DNA of 64,000 bases from the NCBI GenBank assembly GCA_944470555.2, contig OX104134.1, positions 75,014,678 to 75,078,677 on the forward strand, read 5' to 3'. The notes under the pieces are model-generated. The model worked only from the letters and a program-made list of their open reading frames with translations. It made no database searches and was not told the DNA's origin. Below, one piece after another: positions 37,900-48,180 of this stretch (its first letter is position 1; each line of letters opens with the position of its first letter). Position numbers and translations under genes: made by a program. The DNA comes from Heterobilharzia americana (lineage: Eukaryota > Platyhelminthes > Trematoda > Strigeidida > Schistosomatidae).

Positions 37900-38560
37900 C
37901 AATTTCCTCTTGGAATTCGGCACTGGAATGGTTTTAACCGTAAGAATTTTCTCAGGTGATGGTTCTATTTCACCGTTTCCAACTTCATGTCCTAGCAACG
38001 TAATACTCTTCTTTGCAACCTAAGATTTTATCTTATTGATGAGAAGTTCAAACTCCTCAATACGTCTTAAAACAGCTTTCAAGTGTTCTGTTTCCGTCTG
38101 GCTGTACACTACCAGGCCATCGCCGTACACCTCTACGTTCTCTAAATTCTTCAGTAACAACATCATCAACCGTCTAAATGTAAATGGTGCACCCGCCAGA
38201 CCAAATGGCATTCGCTTGAATTGGTATTGCTTCTTGCCACAATAAATGCTGTTTTCTCTTAATCGCTTTCTGCTATTGGTAGCTGCCAGTAGCCTGATCG
38301 CAGGTCTAGAACTGTGAATACTTTTGCATTCTGCAGACGATCCAGTTTTTCAGCTACCATCGGCATGGCACACGGCTTCAATTGCATTATGTTATTTAAC
38401 ACTTGAAAATTAACGCAGAATCTACATTTCCCGTTGGACTTTCTAATTAAAAGCACTGGCGAACTGTATGGGTTATCAGCCTCTTCAATAATGCCTTCAC
38501 TTAGCATTTCCTGAACCTAGCGCCCAACTTCTTCTTCCAAGTGACATGGTATTCGCCGTG
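37900..38560 (-). pseudogene. Gypsy reverse transcriptase, broken
   Basis: From 38507: EGIIEEADNPYSSPVLLIRK, KCRFCVNFQVLNNI, VFTVLDLRSGYWQLPI (motif A, D kept). After a stop and a frameshift: MPFGLAGAPFTFRRLM (motif B) and ENVEVYGDGLVVYSQT, where the usual Y-x-D-D is Y-G-D-G, so the second catalytic aspartate is lost. Confidence 0.8.
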
Positions 38561-38872
38561 CTACAAATGTTGTCATTCCTTGACTTATCACTGGGATTTC
38601 AGGCTGAATTTTGTCACAGTATCCGTAGGGGTCTCCATCTCCCGTGAACAATCTGTCGATTTCTTAGCCAACTTCACGATGTTTGGCGCTACTGGGAGTG
38701 GCGCTTTTGATACCTCACCCAAATCTCTGCTACCTCACTGTTTTCCTGTATGGTGAACGACCCGTACTTCATTGCCACTACTCGTGTTAATAATCCCACC
38801 CACTTCTCTCAAAAAACCAGCACCAAGGATTGTCCGTTGTAGACGCATGGTGACAATGAGTGGAAATCTAAC

Positions 38873-39160
38873 TTACCAACTTCCGATCTCGATGACGCAA
38901 TCTGATAAGCCTACGATTTCTAATGCATGTCCCCCAGCCATATGGACTGTCAGCGCACATGGTCTTATGTTCTGAGACTGACTCTTATCTATTAACGAGA
39001 CTGCCGCCCCCGTATCTATTAAACACGCGATCTCCCGATCATTTATTCGCATTCTAGGATACACAGCACCTCGATCTATGGTTCCTACAATATCTAGTCT
39101 AGTCGGAAAAGCAAAACTCATATTATGTCGTTCAAACATTTTCTTTTTCGCCTCCGCGGA
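38873..39160 (-). pseudogene. Gypsy aspartic protease
   Basis: CLIDTGAAVSLIDKS carries the DTGA active-site motif, followed by HMAGGHALEIVGLSDC, the glycine-rich flap region. The frame closes at 38873. The protease would process Gag-Pol polyprotein. Confidence 0.75.
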
Positions 39161-39814
39161 CAGTTTCTTCACTAGTGTCCAGGTTTTCCACATAAAAAGC
39201 ATTTACTCTGTTTGTTGATATTCAGTCGAAGTTCAGCTACCTCCTCCTGGAGGTTGTCGATTCGTTTTCACAGTTATTTACCTCTGGTGACTCTATCGCA
39301 CCTCTGCTGTACTCATTAGCTGTCTGCTGGACTCGGCCATCTCACTAATATCCATGGGTTGGGATGCGTTGACTAGTAGTAGGTGTTAGACAGGGGCATT
39401 CAGGACCCTTTCGGTGAACTGTGCAGCCAACAGCTGCTCCTGGGAGTCCTCATCTAAGGTGGGAAGTACTCGTCGAAGTCAACTTCAATGCCAATACTAG
39501 CGGATCTTCGTCTATTCCAAGTTTTGTGCTCCGGAACTGCCTCATCTCCAGCTCCCTGTTCGCTGGACTGTCAAACTCCGCCTCCAGGCGTTCAACCACT
39601 TTCTCCAAGTCCCCTTCCCATCCACACGTTCCACGCCGTTATACGCTGCTTTCGCCCTACCTCTCTCTAACGTGCCAAGCACCACAACTATCTCTCCCGG
39701 ACACCTTCCAGCTCTACGACCAACTCGAAGTCCCTAAGAACGACCTTGATGTATCCATCCTCAAACACTGCAGGCCACAGAATCTTCATCACGTCCAGAA
39801 GCAGCGACGCCGAT
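39160..39814 (-). pseudogene. Gypsy gag remnant with CCHC zinc knuckle
   Basis: On the minus strand near 39200, KCFLCGKPGH is followed by a stop, the beginning of a C-x2-C-x4-H-x4-C knuckle. Upstream, TLDEDSQEQLLAAQFTERVL (near 39460) and NASQPMDISEMAESSRQLM (near 39350) look like gag matrix/capsid residues in interrupted frames. The remaining gag is shorter than usual for gypsy elements, so part is deleted. The frame 39688-40032 begins inside the LTR. Confidence 0.6.
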
Positions 39815-40083
39815 TGAAAGGTAACGAGAAGACCGAGACGAAGGAAGGAATGTTTATTGTTAACAATTGGTACAGTAGTCGTTAAATATGGTACACCTTG
39901 AACTAAAACCGTCATTTGAAAAATGTGCTTCGTTTCCTCGTCTACTTCACTCTTGACATGTTCTTTATATGCTTGCGTTTCTCTTGACCGAATCCTTACC
40001 CACTGTTGGTAATTCCCTATGATTTCTCCCACCCTCTCAAAATATACTCCTTAGATCCATTCCTTTCAGCAACGTCCACTACA
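39815..40083 (-). repeat. Gypsy 5' LTR
   Basis: Identical by reading to 35740-36008. Transcription would start in this copy on the minus strand. Confidence 0.88.
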
Positions 40084-40093
40084 CTCGTCCCCC

Positions 40094-41606
40094 ACCCCCC
40101 AAAGGAAACAAAATATTAAACCACATCATCATAGAGACTGGAAAATGCTCCGGATTCAAAATTACTACCGGAACAGCATGGCTGCCTGGCCTCACCAAGA
40201 ACAAATCATATGCACATCAAATTGCAACACTACGCTACACATCATCATAGATCACAGCATAGAATGGCATTCAAATCAACTCTACCTCGACTTCCTCCAT
40301 CCTCAAAACGCCTCCGACAGCATCAAACGAGAAGTAATTTGGCAGGCAACTACTTCAACACCACGGTTTTAGTGTCACAAACCTTTATCAACCTCATTCA
40401 ACAACAGCTATATGCTATGTGATGCCACAGGCCAGGTGATTCACAATGGAAAGCTCAGTGATTCCTTTAAAATTCAAGCGAAGACAGGAGGAAGACAAGG
40501 TTGTTGCCTAACATCACCAATCATCTTCCTGACTGTGGTCAACTGGACTAGACTGGATCATTCAGCGAACCGTGACGAGCGAGAACATGGGCATACACTA
40601 GCTGGACAGATGAAAAGTCTCCAGGAGAAGATTTTCATTTCGCCAGTGCTGATGGTGATTCATATCTAGTGTCTTATCACACAACCTCGAAGATCTATAG
40701 GCGAAAACTAAGAAGTTGGCAGAAGAGGCGAGGTGGTGTGGGGCAGCGAAGACGGGACTTCCTTCAGGTCAACGTAGAGAAGACAGAGGTGATGAAGATA
40801 CCCAACAAACACCACCACCAACAACAACGACAAGTACCAACCACCATCAACGAGAGAAACCTGAAGGAAGTTGTGTCTTTCACCTACCTACCTACTTACC
40901 TAGGTGATGCTGCATCGTTTCAACTACACGTGGTCCTGGCACACATGAAGACGTCAAAGCCAGGATCGAAAAGACAGCAAGACACACATCCCTGCACTAA
41001 CCTGATCTACTACACTGCACTGCCTGCATTCAACATAAACAAGAAGACCCAGATTTTCAACACTAATCCAGTCAGTCAAGCAATTCAGTGTAATTCAGTG
41101 TGATGGTTCAGAAACTTGGCGCATTACGGAAAGCATTTCCAACAAACTACAGACATACAGCATCAACAGCTGTCGTCTACGCTCACTCGATACTGAATAT
41201 CACATCACATCACATCAGATCAGATGGCTAGAATTATAAGAATAGGCAACAAGGAAGTCTAGCCGGTCAACGAACCAACCAACCAACCAACCAATAACCC
41301 ATCACCCAACAAATATGCAGTGGAAGAAAGTGGAGATCGATTGGACTGGACATACACTGAGAAGACCGTTTGGGGACATCACGCGTCAGGTCAGGCACTC
41401 GAGTCGAAGGTAAACGGGAAACGACGAGTTAGGCGTCGTAGCCGAGGGTGACATTGAGGAGATGGTGTGAGGAAGAAATGAAAGCTTGTGGGCAGTCGTG
41501 TAATCAGGTTGGAAAGACTGTGGAGAACAGAGTGCAATGGGAAATGCTGCTGAAGCCATATGTTCCACCAGGAACCCAAGGGACAAATAATAAAAATGGT
41601 AAACAT
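40094..41606 (+). mobile_element. Family B copy 2, 3' part
   Basis: The RT resumes at the KNKSYAHQIATLR-type block near 40190, then LDFLHPQNASDSIKREVIWQ (motif A region; D kept in LDF), IHNGKLSDSFKIQAKTGGRQ (motif B), NVEKTEVM and SFTYLPTYL at 40880, and the 3' blocks through 41580. The CTAC run at 40882-40903 is short. Compared with 5135-7090, differences are rare, so this half is much younger as a pair than the 5' half. Confidence 0.75.
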
Positions 41607-42306
41607 ATTTCGGAGAGGCTAAGATATTAGCATATTGACTAATCTGACTGTTTTCATGAAGAGGTGAGAGAAAGCTAAGAAAAACAGTGACGCACGGATG
41701 ATGGTAATACAAACTTTACTGATGTTATTGGTCAGTAATGAGTTCCCCTCCTCTTCTAAGTGTATTTGTTGATGCTATGTCCATTCTATCTACAAGTCAG
41801 GTCACTCGTTATACCCTCCTATTTACATATCAGATGTAATATTATTTCCCAGGTTAAATTATTTGTAAGCAAATATATACGAGACAGCAGTCCTTTTTTA
41901 ATGAGACGACTGCACTTTACAAAACAAAACAAGATTTCAGTGTTTATACACTTGAAACTTTGGGTCTCAGTTCAAGCGTGTAGGTATTAATGAGCACGAT
42001 GAGACAAAGCCATTTGGAAAAAACCTATGTTTCAAGCTTCATAGTAGGGGTCAAACTTTCAAACACCACTCAGACTATAATCTGTAACTTATCATTAGTG
42101 CACTCGGTCAATGATCCTCTGGTTACGAGACATCTGGTGAACATTAGAGATATTCTACTTTATTCAGCTGGCAAATCATATTTTGATTTTATCAAGGAAA
42201 ATATGCATACTAAATTTGAACAGCTTCACTTTCAGATTGTTCTATGCCTATTTATTATTTTACTAACTATTAATTTATTTAACTCCTTACTTCTGAAGGT
42301 ATAATA
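41607..42306 (+). repeat. Duplicated flank (pair of 7091-7796)
   Basis: It continues the near-identity of the two loci beyond the family B 3' end and stops at AATATTAC. It contains the same 104-codon plus frame (41990-42304) with minimal changes; no domain is recognised. Confidence 0.75.
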
Positions 42307-42310
42307 TTAC

Positions 42311-42415
42311 CAGGTTAAAAAGACTACAGAGAACAGACTGAAATGACGATGTGCTACTGTACCGCTATGTCCCACTAGGAAGCCAAATGAGAAATAAATT
42401 AATAATAAGTCAAAT
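42311..42415 (+). mobile_element. Second family B 3' end fragment
   Basis: AGGTTAAAAAGACTACAGAG..ATGTCCCACTAGGAAGCCA parallels AGGTTGGAAAGACTGTGGAG..ATGTTCCACCAGGAACCCA at 41507-41580, so it is the last roughly 100 bp of another family B copy. It bridges two duplicated segments. Confidence 0.65.
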
Positions 42416-42430
42416 GTAGCAGACCAATTG

Positions 42431-44116
42431 TGGAGCATCATCTTACGTTTCAAAGGTGTAAAATGGATGCCAAACTACTCAGATTTCTGCTCAACGCGTT
42501 CAGAAGACTCTGCATTGTCTGAGTGTCTTCACTTATCAGAACAATATCCTCTACACATTCCAAGTCAGCCACATGGCCACCAGAGAGAAAATCAATCCCT
42601 GTAAAGTTGGACGTACCTAACGTTACGGCCAGTAGTATGTCTATAATAAAGTGACACAGGAACGGTGACAGTAGACATCTCAATGGACACCACTAGGTGT
42701 TGTCGAATCTGGTAACAACTCTCCATAAGGCCCGACACGACTGAGTGACTTCGACTAAACAGCTTTGATCAGAATTATATACCCACTCGAGACTCCCTTC
42801 ACAGTCAGACACTTCTACAACACCTCACAGTCGACAGAGTCAAAATACCACCTTCAGGTCAACAAATATGCTAAGTGTTGCATACCAGCAAGTACGCCTG
42901 TGTTCCACAACCTGATGGACGGCGAACACCTTACCGATGCATCCTCATCCACGTCTGAAACCTAACTGGACTCCTCCAGCTCCACTTAAGCATTGGATAA
43001 ATATGGATCCTGTGGTCACGAACACAATATTAGTGAAATCAACTCCCTTATGGTTGTCACACGAAGACTCCTCTCTTTTCTTGTAAACTGGCATGGTCAG
43101 TGAAGTACACCAGAATGACACGGCACTACCTCTGATTTCCATACACTACCTACTACCTCCATCACTCTCATCAGGAATTCCCTATCTCCACCCTCAGAAA
43201 CTTCGGGTGGCAAACTGTCAGCTCCTGATGCTTTGCATCGTTTTAGGTTCGAGACAACTCCCCCAACTTCAAGGAAAGTTGGGGATGAACATCTACATAG
43301 CATTCAAATTCAGGCTGGATGTTGGACGAGTGAAGCGTAGCTGAGGGTCAGCTTCAAAGTGCTTCAAAGTCTTCCCTCAATGTTCGAGCCACCTTCCACG
43401 GGAGGCTATCAACGTCTCATCCTTTCCAGTGATGGTTTCACCCGCCATCATATCCTGTTTGTCGGCATGCCTAATAAGCCTAGAAAATCAACCAGTGTTG
43501 CCTGACTGTGAAGCCTTCTCCATCTCTCTCCTTTAAGCCATAGACCACAGCTCGGTATCGATCCGAAGACTCTTGGTCAATTCAGGTTTAAGTTGCTTTC
43601 GCTATTCCCTGTAGTCCGAGCCAGCTGAAATCAGCCTTCTTTCACCAATCAGTTCCGATTACGTTACGGAAATCGAATGAGGTTCGATAACCTTCGTGTG
43701 TAGTTTACCAACGGTCTCTACTGCTGTTTTCTACAGCAGACATTATATCATGCGAGGTTTGCTGAACATTAGCATTACTGTCACGTTCAATGGGTTCTAG
43801 GTATCCTCACTTTCCAGTTGAGCACACGTGGGCCTCACTGCCTTCTATTTCCTGCGGTCAGTAAGGCACAGACATATATGAGCTCGTTCTAACGCGTGAC
43901 TGCAGCTCAAACTGGTACTCCAGAAACAGCGACAATCCTCTCCAAAAATAGCTTATCAAAATGTGATCTATCGATGTCCATCGTTGACTAGATATCGACG
44001 AATGCCATGTAAGACAGTGTCTCTCATTATTCTTGAAGTTACTGCTGGCCAGAAACAAGTTATTGTCGCAACACAATTCCAGTAGACGAACTCCGTTATC
44101 GGTTCATAAGCATGGG
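42431..44116 (-). mobile_element. Family A decayed segment, second copy
   Basis: Nearly identical to 15549-17236. On the minus strand it holds the endonuclease HCLTW..IDHI block (near 43970), the RT blocks VYKKREESSCDNHKGV (near 43080) and FLCHFIIDILL..DLECVEDIVLI (near 42580). The same CVED lesion is present. The 3' end and C-terminal coding present at the other locus are absent; the segment starts at GGAGCATC. Confidence 0.8.
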
Positions 44117-44129
44117 ACTCTGTAAACAC

Positions 44130-44420
44130 CACCCAACTGACCTTTTCTAACCCTGTCCGCTTTCTCACAGGGAAGGTAGCATCAGCATGACACTGCTAGT
44201 CATCCAAGAAAAACACTTGACTGCCTTTACACCTCATGAAGTCAGGAACAGTACGATGTCGCCGCCATTATAATGTAGTAGCTTACACTACAATGATAAC
44301 TGCTTTCTGGCATAAGACTTTGGGGGAACAAGCGTTCCAGCATGTAGCCTGTTGGATCATTGAGATATACTAACTGGACCTCCACCTCAGTGTAGCACCT
44401 GTCAGCCGGGCTTGTGTGTA
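44130..44420 (+). repeat. Dispersed repeat R1, copy 2
   Basis: GGGAAGGTAGCATCAGCATG, ACTGCTAGTCATCCAAG and GTAGCTTACACTACAATG match 18240-18380. In both places R1 lies on the 5' side of the decayed family A segment, but the spacing differs (about 15 bp here, about 900 bp there). Confidence 0.6.
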
Positions 44421-45817
44421 TACACTTTCTCTGGATTCAGAACACCTGATCGTCGACACCTCGGTATGCTATGGACACCAAAGTGTAGCATATTTACACA
44501 TCTTGTTTTTTAGACAAACTTGTTCTGTTGATACATTTGTCCACACTTCGGTGCATATTTTGTATCGAAGAAAGTTTGACTACACTCCTATTCACTGTTT
44601 GCTTATGATCCAGACGCAGTACACTACAACACTGCTCATGTTACTGAAGTATCGTATTCAATAGCGTTTCATCAATGATTTCGACTGTTCCTCGCATGCG
44701 CTGTCCGTAGTTACTGTCGGTCAACCAATATCTGAAATCACACCAATCTGCCATGCTAAATTCGTAGTAAATTTCGTGGTTTTATAGGATCTTTCTACGC
44801 CAAATAATCTTTATTCTTTATTTAGAATAACAAGGTCAGGACTTCAGTTCCGTGGCCAATTTAACTGAAACGAATGATTTTCATGATGAGTTGAGAAATT
44901 GTGAACGTTTCCAGATTTTGAAAAGTAATAGATTTAGCACTACACATTTCAATCGAATCCATATCTTATTGACAGATATTTGCAGATTCATCACAGACAT
45001 CAGATCCAAATTCACGATCAGGTAACGAAGTTTACTTTCAATTTAGTAAATATAAGATTTTTTGAATTAAGCGAGATAGTACTTCATTTGTCTAATTTTT
45101 CATTCGTATTATTATATCAAGTAAAGAGAAGGGTAGCAGAAAATTTCAACTAGAAGCTAAATAACATTACGGTGAGACCAATGAAAAACTGATCCACATT
45201 GAAAATGAACTTCAATCCGACAAAACACTTCGCGTAACCTAACTTTAGTCAGTACAGAACAGTTAAGAACCAAATAGAAAGAATCAGACTAGCACAGAAT
45301 TAACAATCAATAGAAAAGCAGATGAAACTATCCTCAATAAGTCAAACACGTCTCATTAGCAATCTCGTCTATTAGTAGTAGTCACAGAGATCGCGCAAAC
45401 TCCGTTACCTAAACTAACTTCAAAAGCTTCAGGTATGAAATTTTCAATTCAAATGACAGCACAACAACCAGGATAAAGAACTTTCTATTCCACTTTTAAA
45501 ATAACCACATTGCACACAGTAATATAATAGTCGTAAAAATAATGATCATATAAGCCGTAAGTAAGCAAGATAAACGGAATGATATTAACAATAATAATTC
45601 CAGCCAAATAGGATGATTTCCATTGAATTCTTGAGCTTTCTAAGCATCATCTTTTATTGTGGCGATAAAATAAATGATCTTTTAAGAAATTGTTTTTTAA
45701 CAAAACACTGAATACATTTCGTATGTATTATGTAAATAATAAAAGTTACCTTTCTTATGAGAAACTGAATGAGAAGAAAAATATAACTTGAAGGGAAACA
45801 CTTTCAGAATGGAGATA
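44421..45817. other. No gene recognised
   Basis: AT-rich sequence with an 82-codon plus frame at 44416-44664 that lacks any known motif. It lies downstream of the candidate minus-strand gene and could hold further exons of it, which I cannot identify. Confidence 0.4.
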
Positions 45818-46341
45818 TTAACCCAGTAAATTACTGATGAATGTTATAATAAGATCTTTCCAAATTAAGAACGTTTCATACAATGAATCATACGTGCGCA
45901 GTGTTCTAGATTCCTCGGACGTAGCTGCATTTGTTGCACCATCACAAAAATGACTTTCTAATTGGCAGTCATTCTCGTTTTCTGATCTCAATCTTTTATG
46001 ATATCTATCAGTATTATTTGGTGGGGTATTTTCTTTGTCATGCTGTGATGACTGTATTTCATTAATATTTATTTTGCTTAAATCGCTAGAATAGTTTTCT
46101 CCAGTATCATTATTTTTTTCAATTAAAAACCTTTTTCTCACTATATTTTTACTAGTGAGTCTAAACATGCATCTTCATCAAGGTGTATATTCATATCATC
46201 TGCAATACTTAATAAATCATCATCAATGGCTGAGTTCAGCGTATTTTTAAATGCTATTTCAATCACTAATTCTAGTACAGTTCTGCATGTATCCTCTTCT
46301 GAAGCAGAAGAGAGTTCTTGTACTTCACTGGTAGCAGTCAT
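45818..46341 (-). CDS. Candidate small host gene, two exons, unknown function
   Basis: Exon 1 (46341-46153) starts MTATSEVQELSSASEEDTCR and is acidic, ending near IHLDEDACLDSL. A GT at 46152-46151 and an AG at 46053-46052 bound a 101 bp intron whose removal keeps phase 0 and joins two open frames that otherwise overlap out of phase. Exon 2 (46051-45818) starts SSQHDKENTPPNNTDRYHKR and ends with the hydrophobic YDSLYETFLIWKDLIITF. A GT within ATCAGTAATT near 45835 could be a donor to further exons, so the C-terminus is uncertain. I do not recognise the family. Codon use is AT-rich like its surroundings. No mobile-element motif is present, which supports a host gene, but chance frames remain possible. 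Confidence 0.45.
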
Positions 46342-47199
46342 TTACTTAAATCCTTTCTGCTCGTACTACCTTAGCTCACTCATTATCATATATTGATTTT
46401 TTATTCAAAAACTGAAAATTGATCGAACTAATGAGAAGAGTTAATGTAGGTAGGTAGAATAGCTTTGAAAAATAATTCCTGAAGCGAATGGACTCATTAT
46501 AAACTATTATATTCAATCACAACTCTTTTTAGTTCACATACTTTAAACAAGATCTGATTGGGTGACATTTCTGATCAAAGACTATAGGAAATATAGTATT
46601 GACTGATAAGTAGTTGTAAACTGCTTACACTGAATTTAGTTCACTTAAATATTAAACGACCATTTGCTAGACAGGGGTCTACCTCACCAGTGGGGTACTC
46701 AGAATGAGTGATCTACAACGTACAGCTTTCATATTGGTATCCTTGACGCCACTTGTGGTACTAAGCAGATCATATACTTTGATCTGTATGTTTTAGTCTT
46801 CCAAAAGAACCTATTGAACTTTCACAACTGAGTTCCATATAATTGTGTCATTGTCACTAGGGACAGCAGTTTGCAAACAGCTGGTTTGATTTATAATGTT
46901 CACGTGTAAAAAAAGCATTCGCAGATGATATCACTATCATGGTTTGCAAAGTATTCACGACGTATGTGATATTGGTAAGCAGTAAAATCCAAGACGAGCT
47001 GGCTATCCTGCTTTAGAACACATTAGCCAGATGTCTTTTTATCAGTGTGTTTCCACTGAGACATCAGCCAAACACCTATAGCTCGGACAAATTGTGACCC
47101 ACCATACTACTGAAGTACAACAACCATATCTTGTTAATAAGCACTACTCTGTTGTCGGGAGTCCTCATTCTTCTTGTTGGTGTTATACAGAACTGAATA
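46342..47199. other. No gene recognised
   Basis: It contains the presumed upstream region of the candidate gene at 46341 and otherwise nothing I recognise. Confidence 0.4.
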
Positions 47200-47244
47200 G
47201 ATCGGTTTCTGGTTGCCATTCATCATGGACTGACACCACTTAGA

Positions 47245-47300
47245 GGAACATTAGAAACCTGAGAGCACTGGACGGTATGGGACTCTCTAGTAGTGTACAG
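47245..47300 (-). ncRNA. Hammerhead relic in the inverted unit
   Basis: Read on minus: ACACTACTAGAGAGTCCCAT, then ACCGTCCAGTGCTCTCAGGT. The segment that should hold stem II 3' strand and GAAA is deleted, and CTGANGA reads CTAGAGA, so it cannot fold as an active ribozyme. Confidence 0.6.
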
Positions 47301-47332
47301 CCCCGCCTTTGGTTCGATCCCTGACGAGGTCG

Positions 47333-47390
47333 TGGGTGCGCACCGCTGAGGAGTCCCGTACTAAGACGAAACAGCTGTCCAGTGCTCCCA
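47333..47390 (+). ncRNA. Hammerhead ribozyme, type I, short stem III
   Basis: Core CTGAGGA (47346-47352; fits CUGANGA), stem II GTC/GAC around 47353-47367, GAAA (47368-47371), stem III formed by A-C-A-G over C-T-G-T (47371-47378), and cleavage triplet GTC (47377-47379). Stem I: G45-C80 pairs, then a C-A mismatch, then GCAC (47340-47343) with GTGC (47382-47385), an internal loop, and TGGG (47333-47336) with CCCA (47387-47390). Stem II lacks one pair (C opposite A). The loopless stem III is like that of schistosome and Penelope hammerheads, which are thought to act best as dimers. All core bases are intact, so weak activity is possible. Confidence 0.7.
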
Positions 47391-47490
47391 GGTTTCCAAT
47401 GTTCCCCCAACTGATGTCCGTCGATGATGAATCCCATTATGAAACGAATTAATAAACACAAACCTCCAGATTGACAGATCGGTTTCTGTT

Positions 47491-47899
47491 GGCATATGGA
47501 TAACTTGTACGGTCGCCTGTAACAGTGTTTTAGCCGTACATTCAGTTGTGACTAACATTTGAATTCAGGATGAGAACCTTACCATACTGAAACTCATCAG
47601 CTGGATGATATACCCGCATTCTAAAGACTGATTAGTGAAATCGTTCGATGACAAATTTTAAATATTTTCATGAACCAAATTAGTTGCAATCCTAATGCTA
47701 AGAAACTACGTTATGAAGTCATCTAGCGATGTATGCTTTCGCATAATTAGTTATAAGATGGATAATTTGTTTTGAAATGAGTGTTAACTTTTGGTGCGGC
47801 TATGTTCTCTAAGTTGGACGGTTTAATCGTGAATTTTTCATCGTCATTCTAGATAACATCATCAATACAACTCCAGCAAGAAGTGAGCTATAAGGTTTT
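47491..47899. other. No gene recognised
   Basis: Short sequence between two relics with no recognised motif. Confidence 0.45.
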
Positions 47900-48180
47900 C
47901 TCCACAAGTCGCTTAGCAATTGGATCTGATGACCTCGTGTGTGATTGGTTGTTTCTGCCAAAGTCTTATCATTGCATGTTGATTTCGACTGGTTGTCCTG
48001 CTGATGTGAACTTTGTTTCTAAATGGTTGGTAAGTTGGGTCAATCTCGATATGACCCGAATACCAAGTTTCTAAATATTCTCTGACTTTCTTTGAACTCC
48101 ATCTATCCACGATTTCCCCAGTCAAATTCATGTTCAAAGTCATCCGTATGCATTGGTACGAGTGAAGATACACCATGACG
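47900..48180 (-). mobile_element. Possible Penelope C-terminal relic
   Basis: The minus frame encodes NLTGEIVDRWSSKKVREYLE followed by TWYSGHIEIDPTYQPFR. This resembles the REFLEA.YS....I.R...LDP.Y..LR stretch at the C-terminus of schistosome-type Penelope proteins. The GIY-YIG core itself is not present, so the assignment is tentative. Confidence 0.42.

Larger units (their letters stand above)
35740..40083 (-). mobile_element. Gypsy-type LTR retrotransposon, complete ends, defective interior
   Basis: The element is 4,344 bp between LTRs of 269 bp that I read as identical. On the minus strand the order is: gag remnant with CCHC knuckle, protease, RT, RNase H, H2C2 and DDE integrase, then a KWEGTYIIS-like C-terminal block. 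This is the gypsy order. The interior has at least six frame breaks and two altered catalytic sites (YGDG in RT; N for the first integrase D). No envelope gene is visible. Short flanks do not form a matching target duplication. It sits inside family B copy 2, with about 90 codons of that host element missing at the junction. Confidence 0.85.
47200..47490. repeat. Two Smalpha-like units in inverted (foldback) arrangement
   Basis: The plus-strand unit (about 47311-47490) has a B-box-like GGTTCGATCC, a hammerhead core, then CCCAGGTTTCCAATG, CTGATGTCCGTCGATGATGA and CAGATCGGTTTCTG. The left part (about 47200-47300) is the reverse complement of the same unit: CAGAACTG, GATCGGTTTCTGG, CATCATGGACTGACACCA, CATTAGAAACCTGAGAGCAC and TATGGGACTCTCTAGTAG. 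The units face outward from a short centre at 47300-47330. Schistosome Smalpha elements are known to be SINE-like and to encode hammerhead ribozymes; membership here is inferred from the motifs. Confidence 0.75.

Noticed and set aside
39688..40032. Host gene beginning MGEIIGNYQQ, present twice
   Set aside because: The first about 75 codons lie in the two identical gypsy LTRs, which explains the duplicate frame at 35661-35957.
46139..46152. 12 bp intron GTAAAAATATAG in the candidate gene
   Set aside because: It is far below any plausible spliceosomal intron length; the 101 bp alternative keeps phase and has a better acceptor.
47300..47330. tRNA gene around GGTTCGATCC
   Set aside because: Only the B-box-like segment is present, with no cloverleaf; it fits the promoter of a SINE-like unit.
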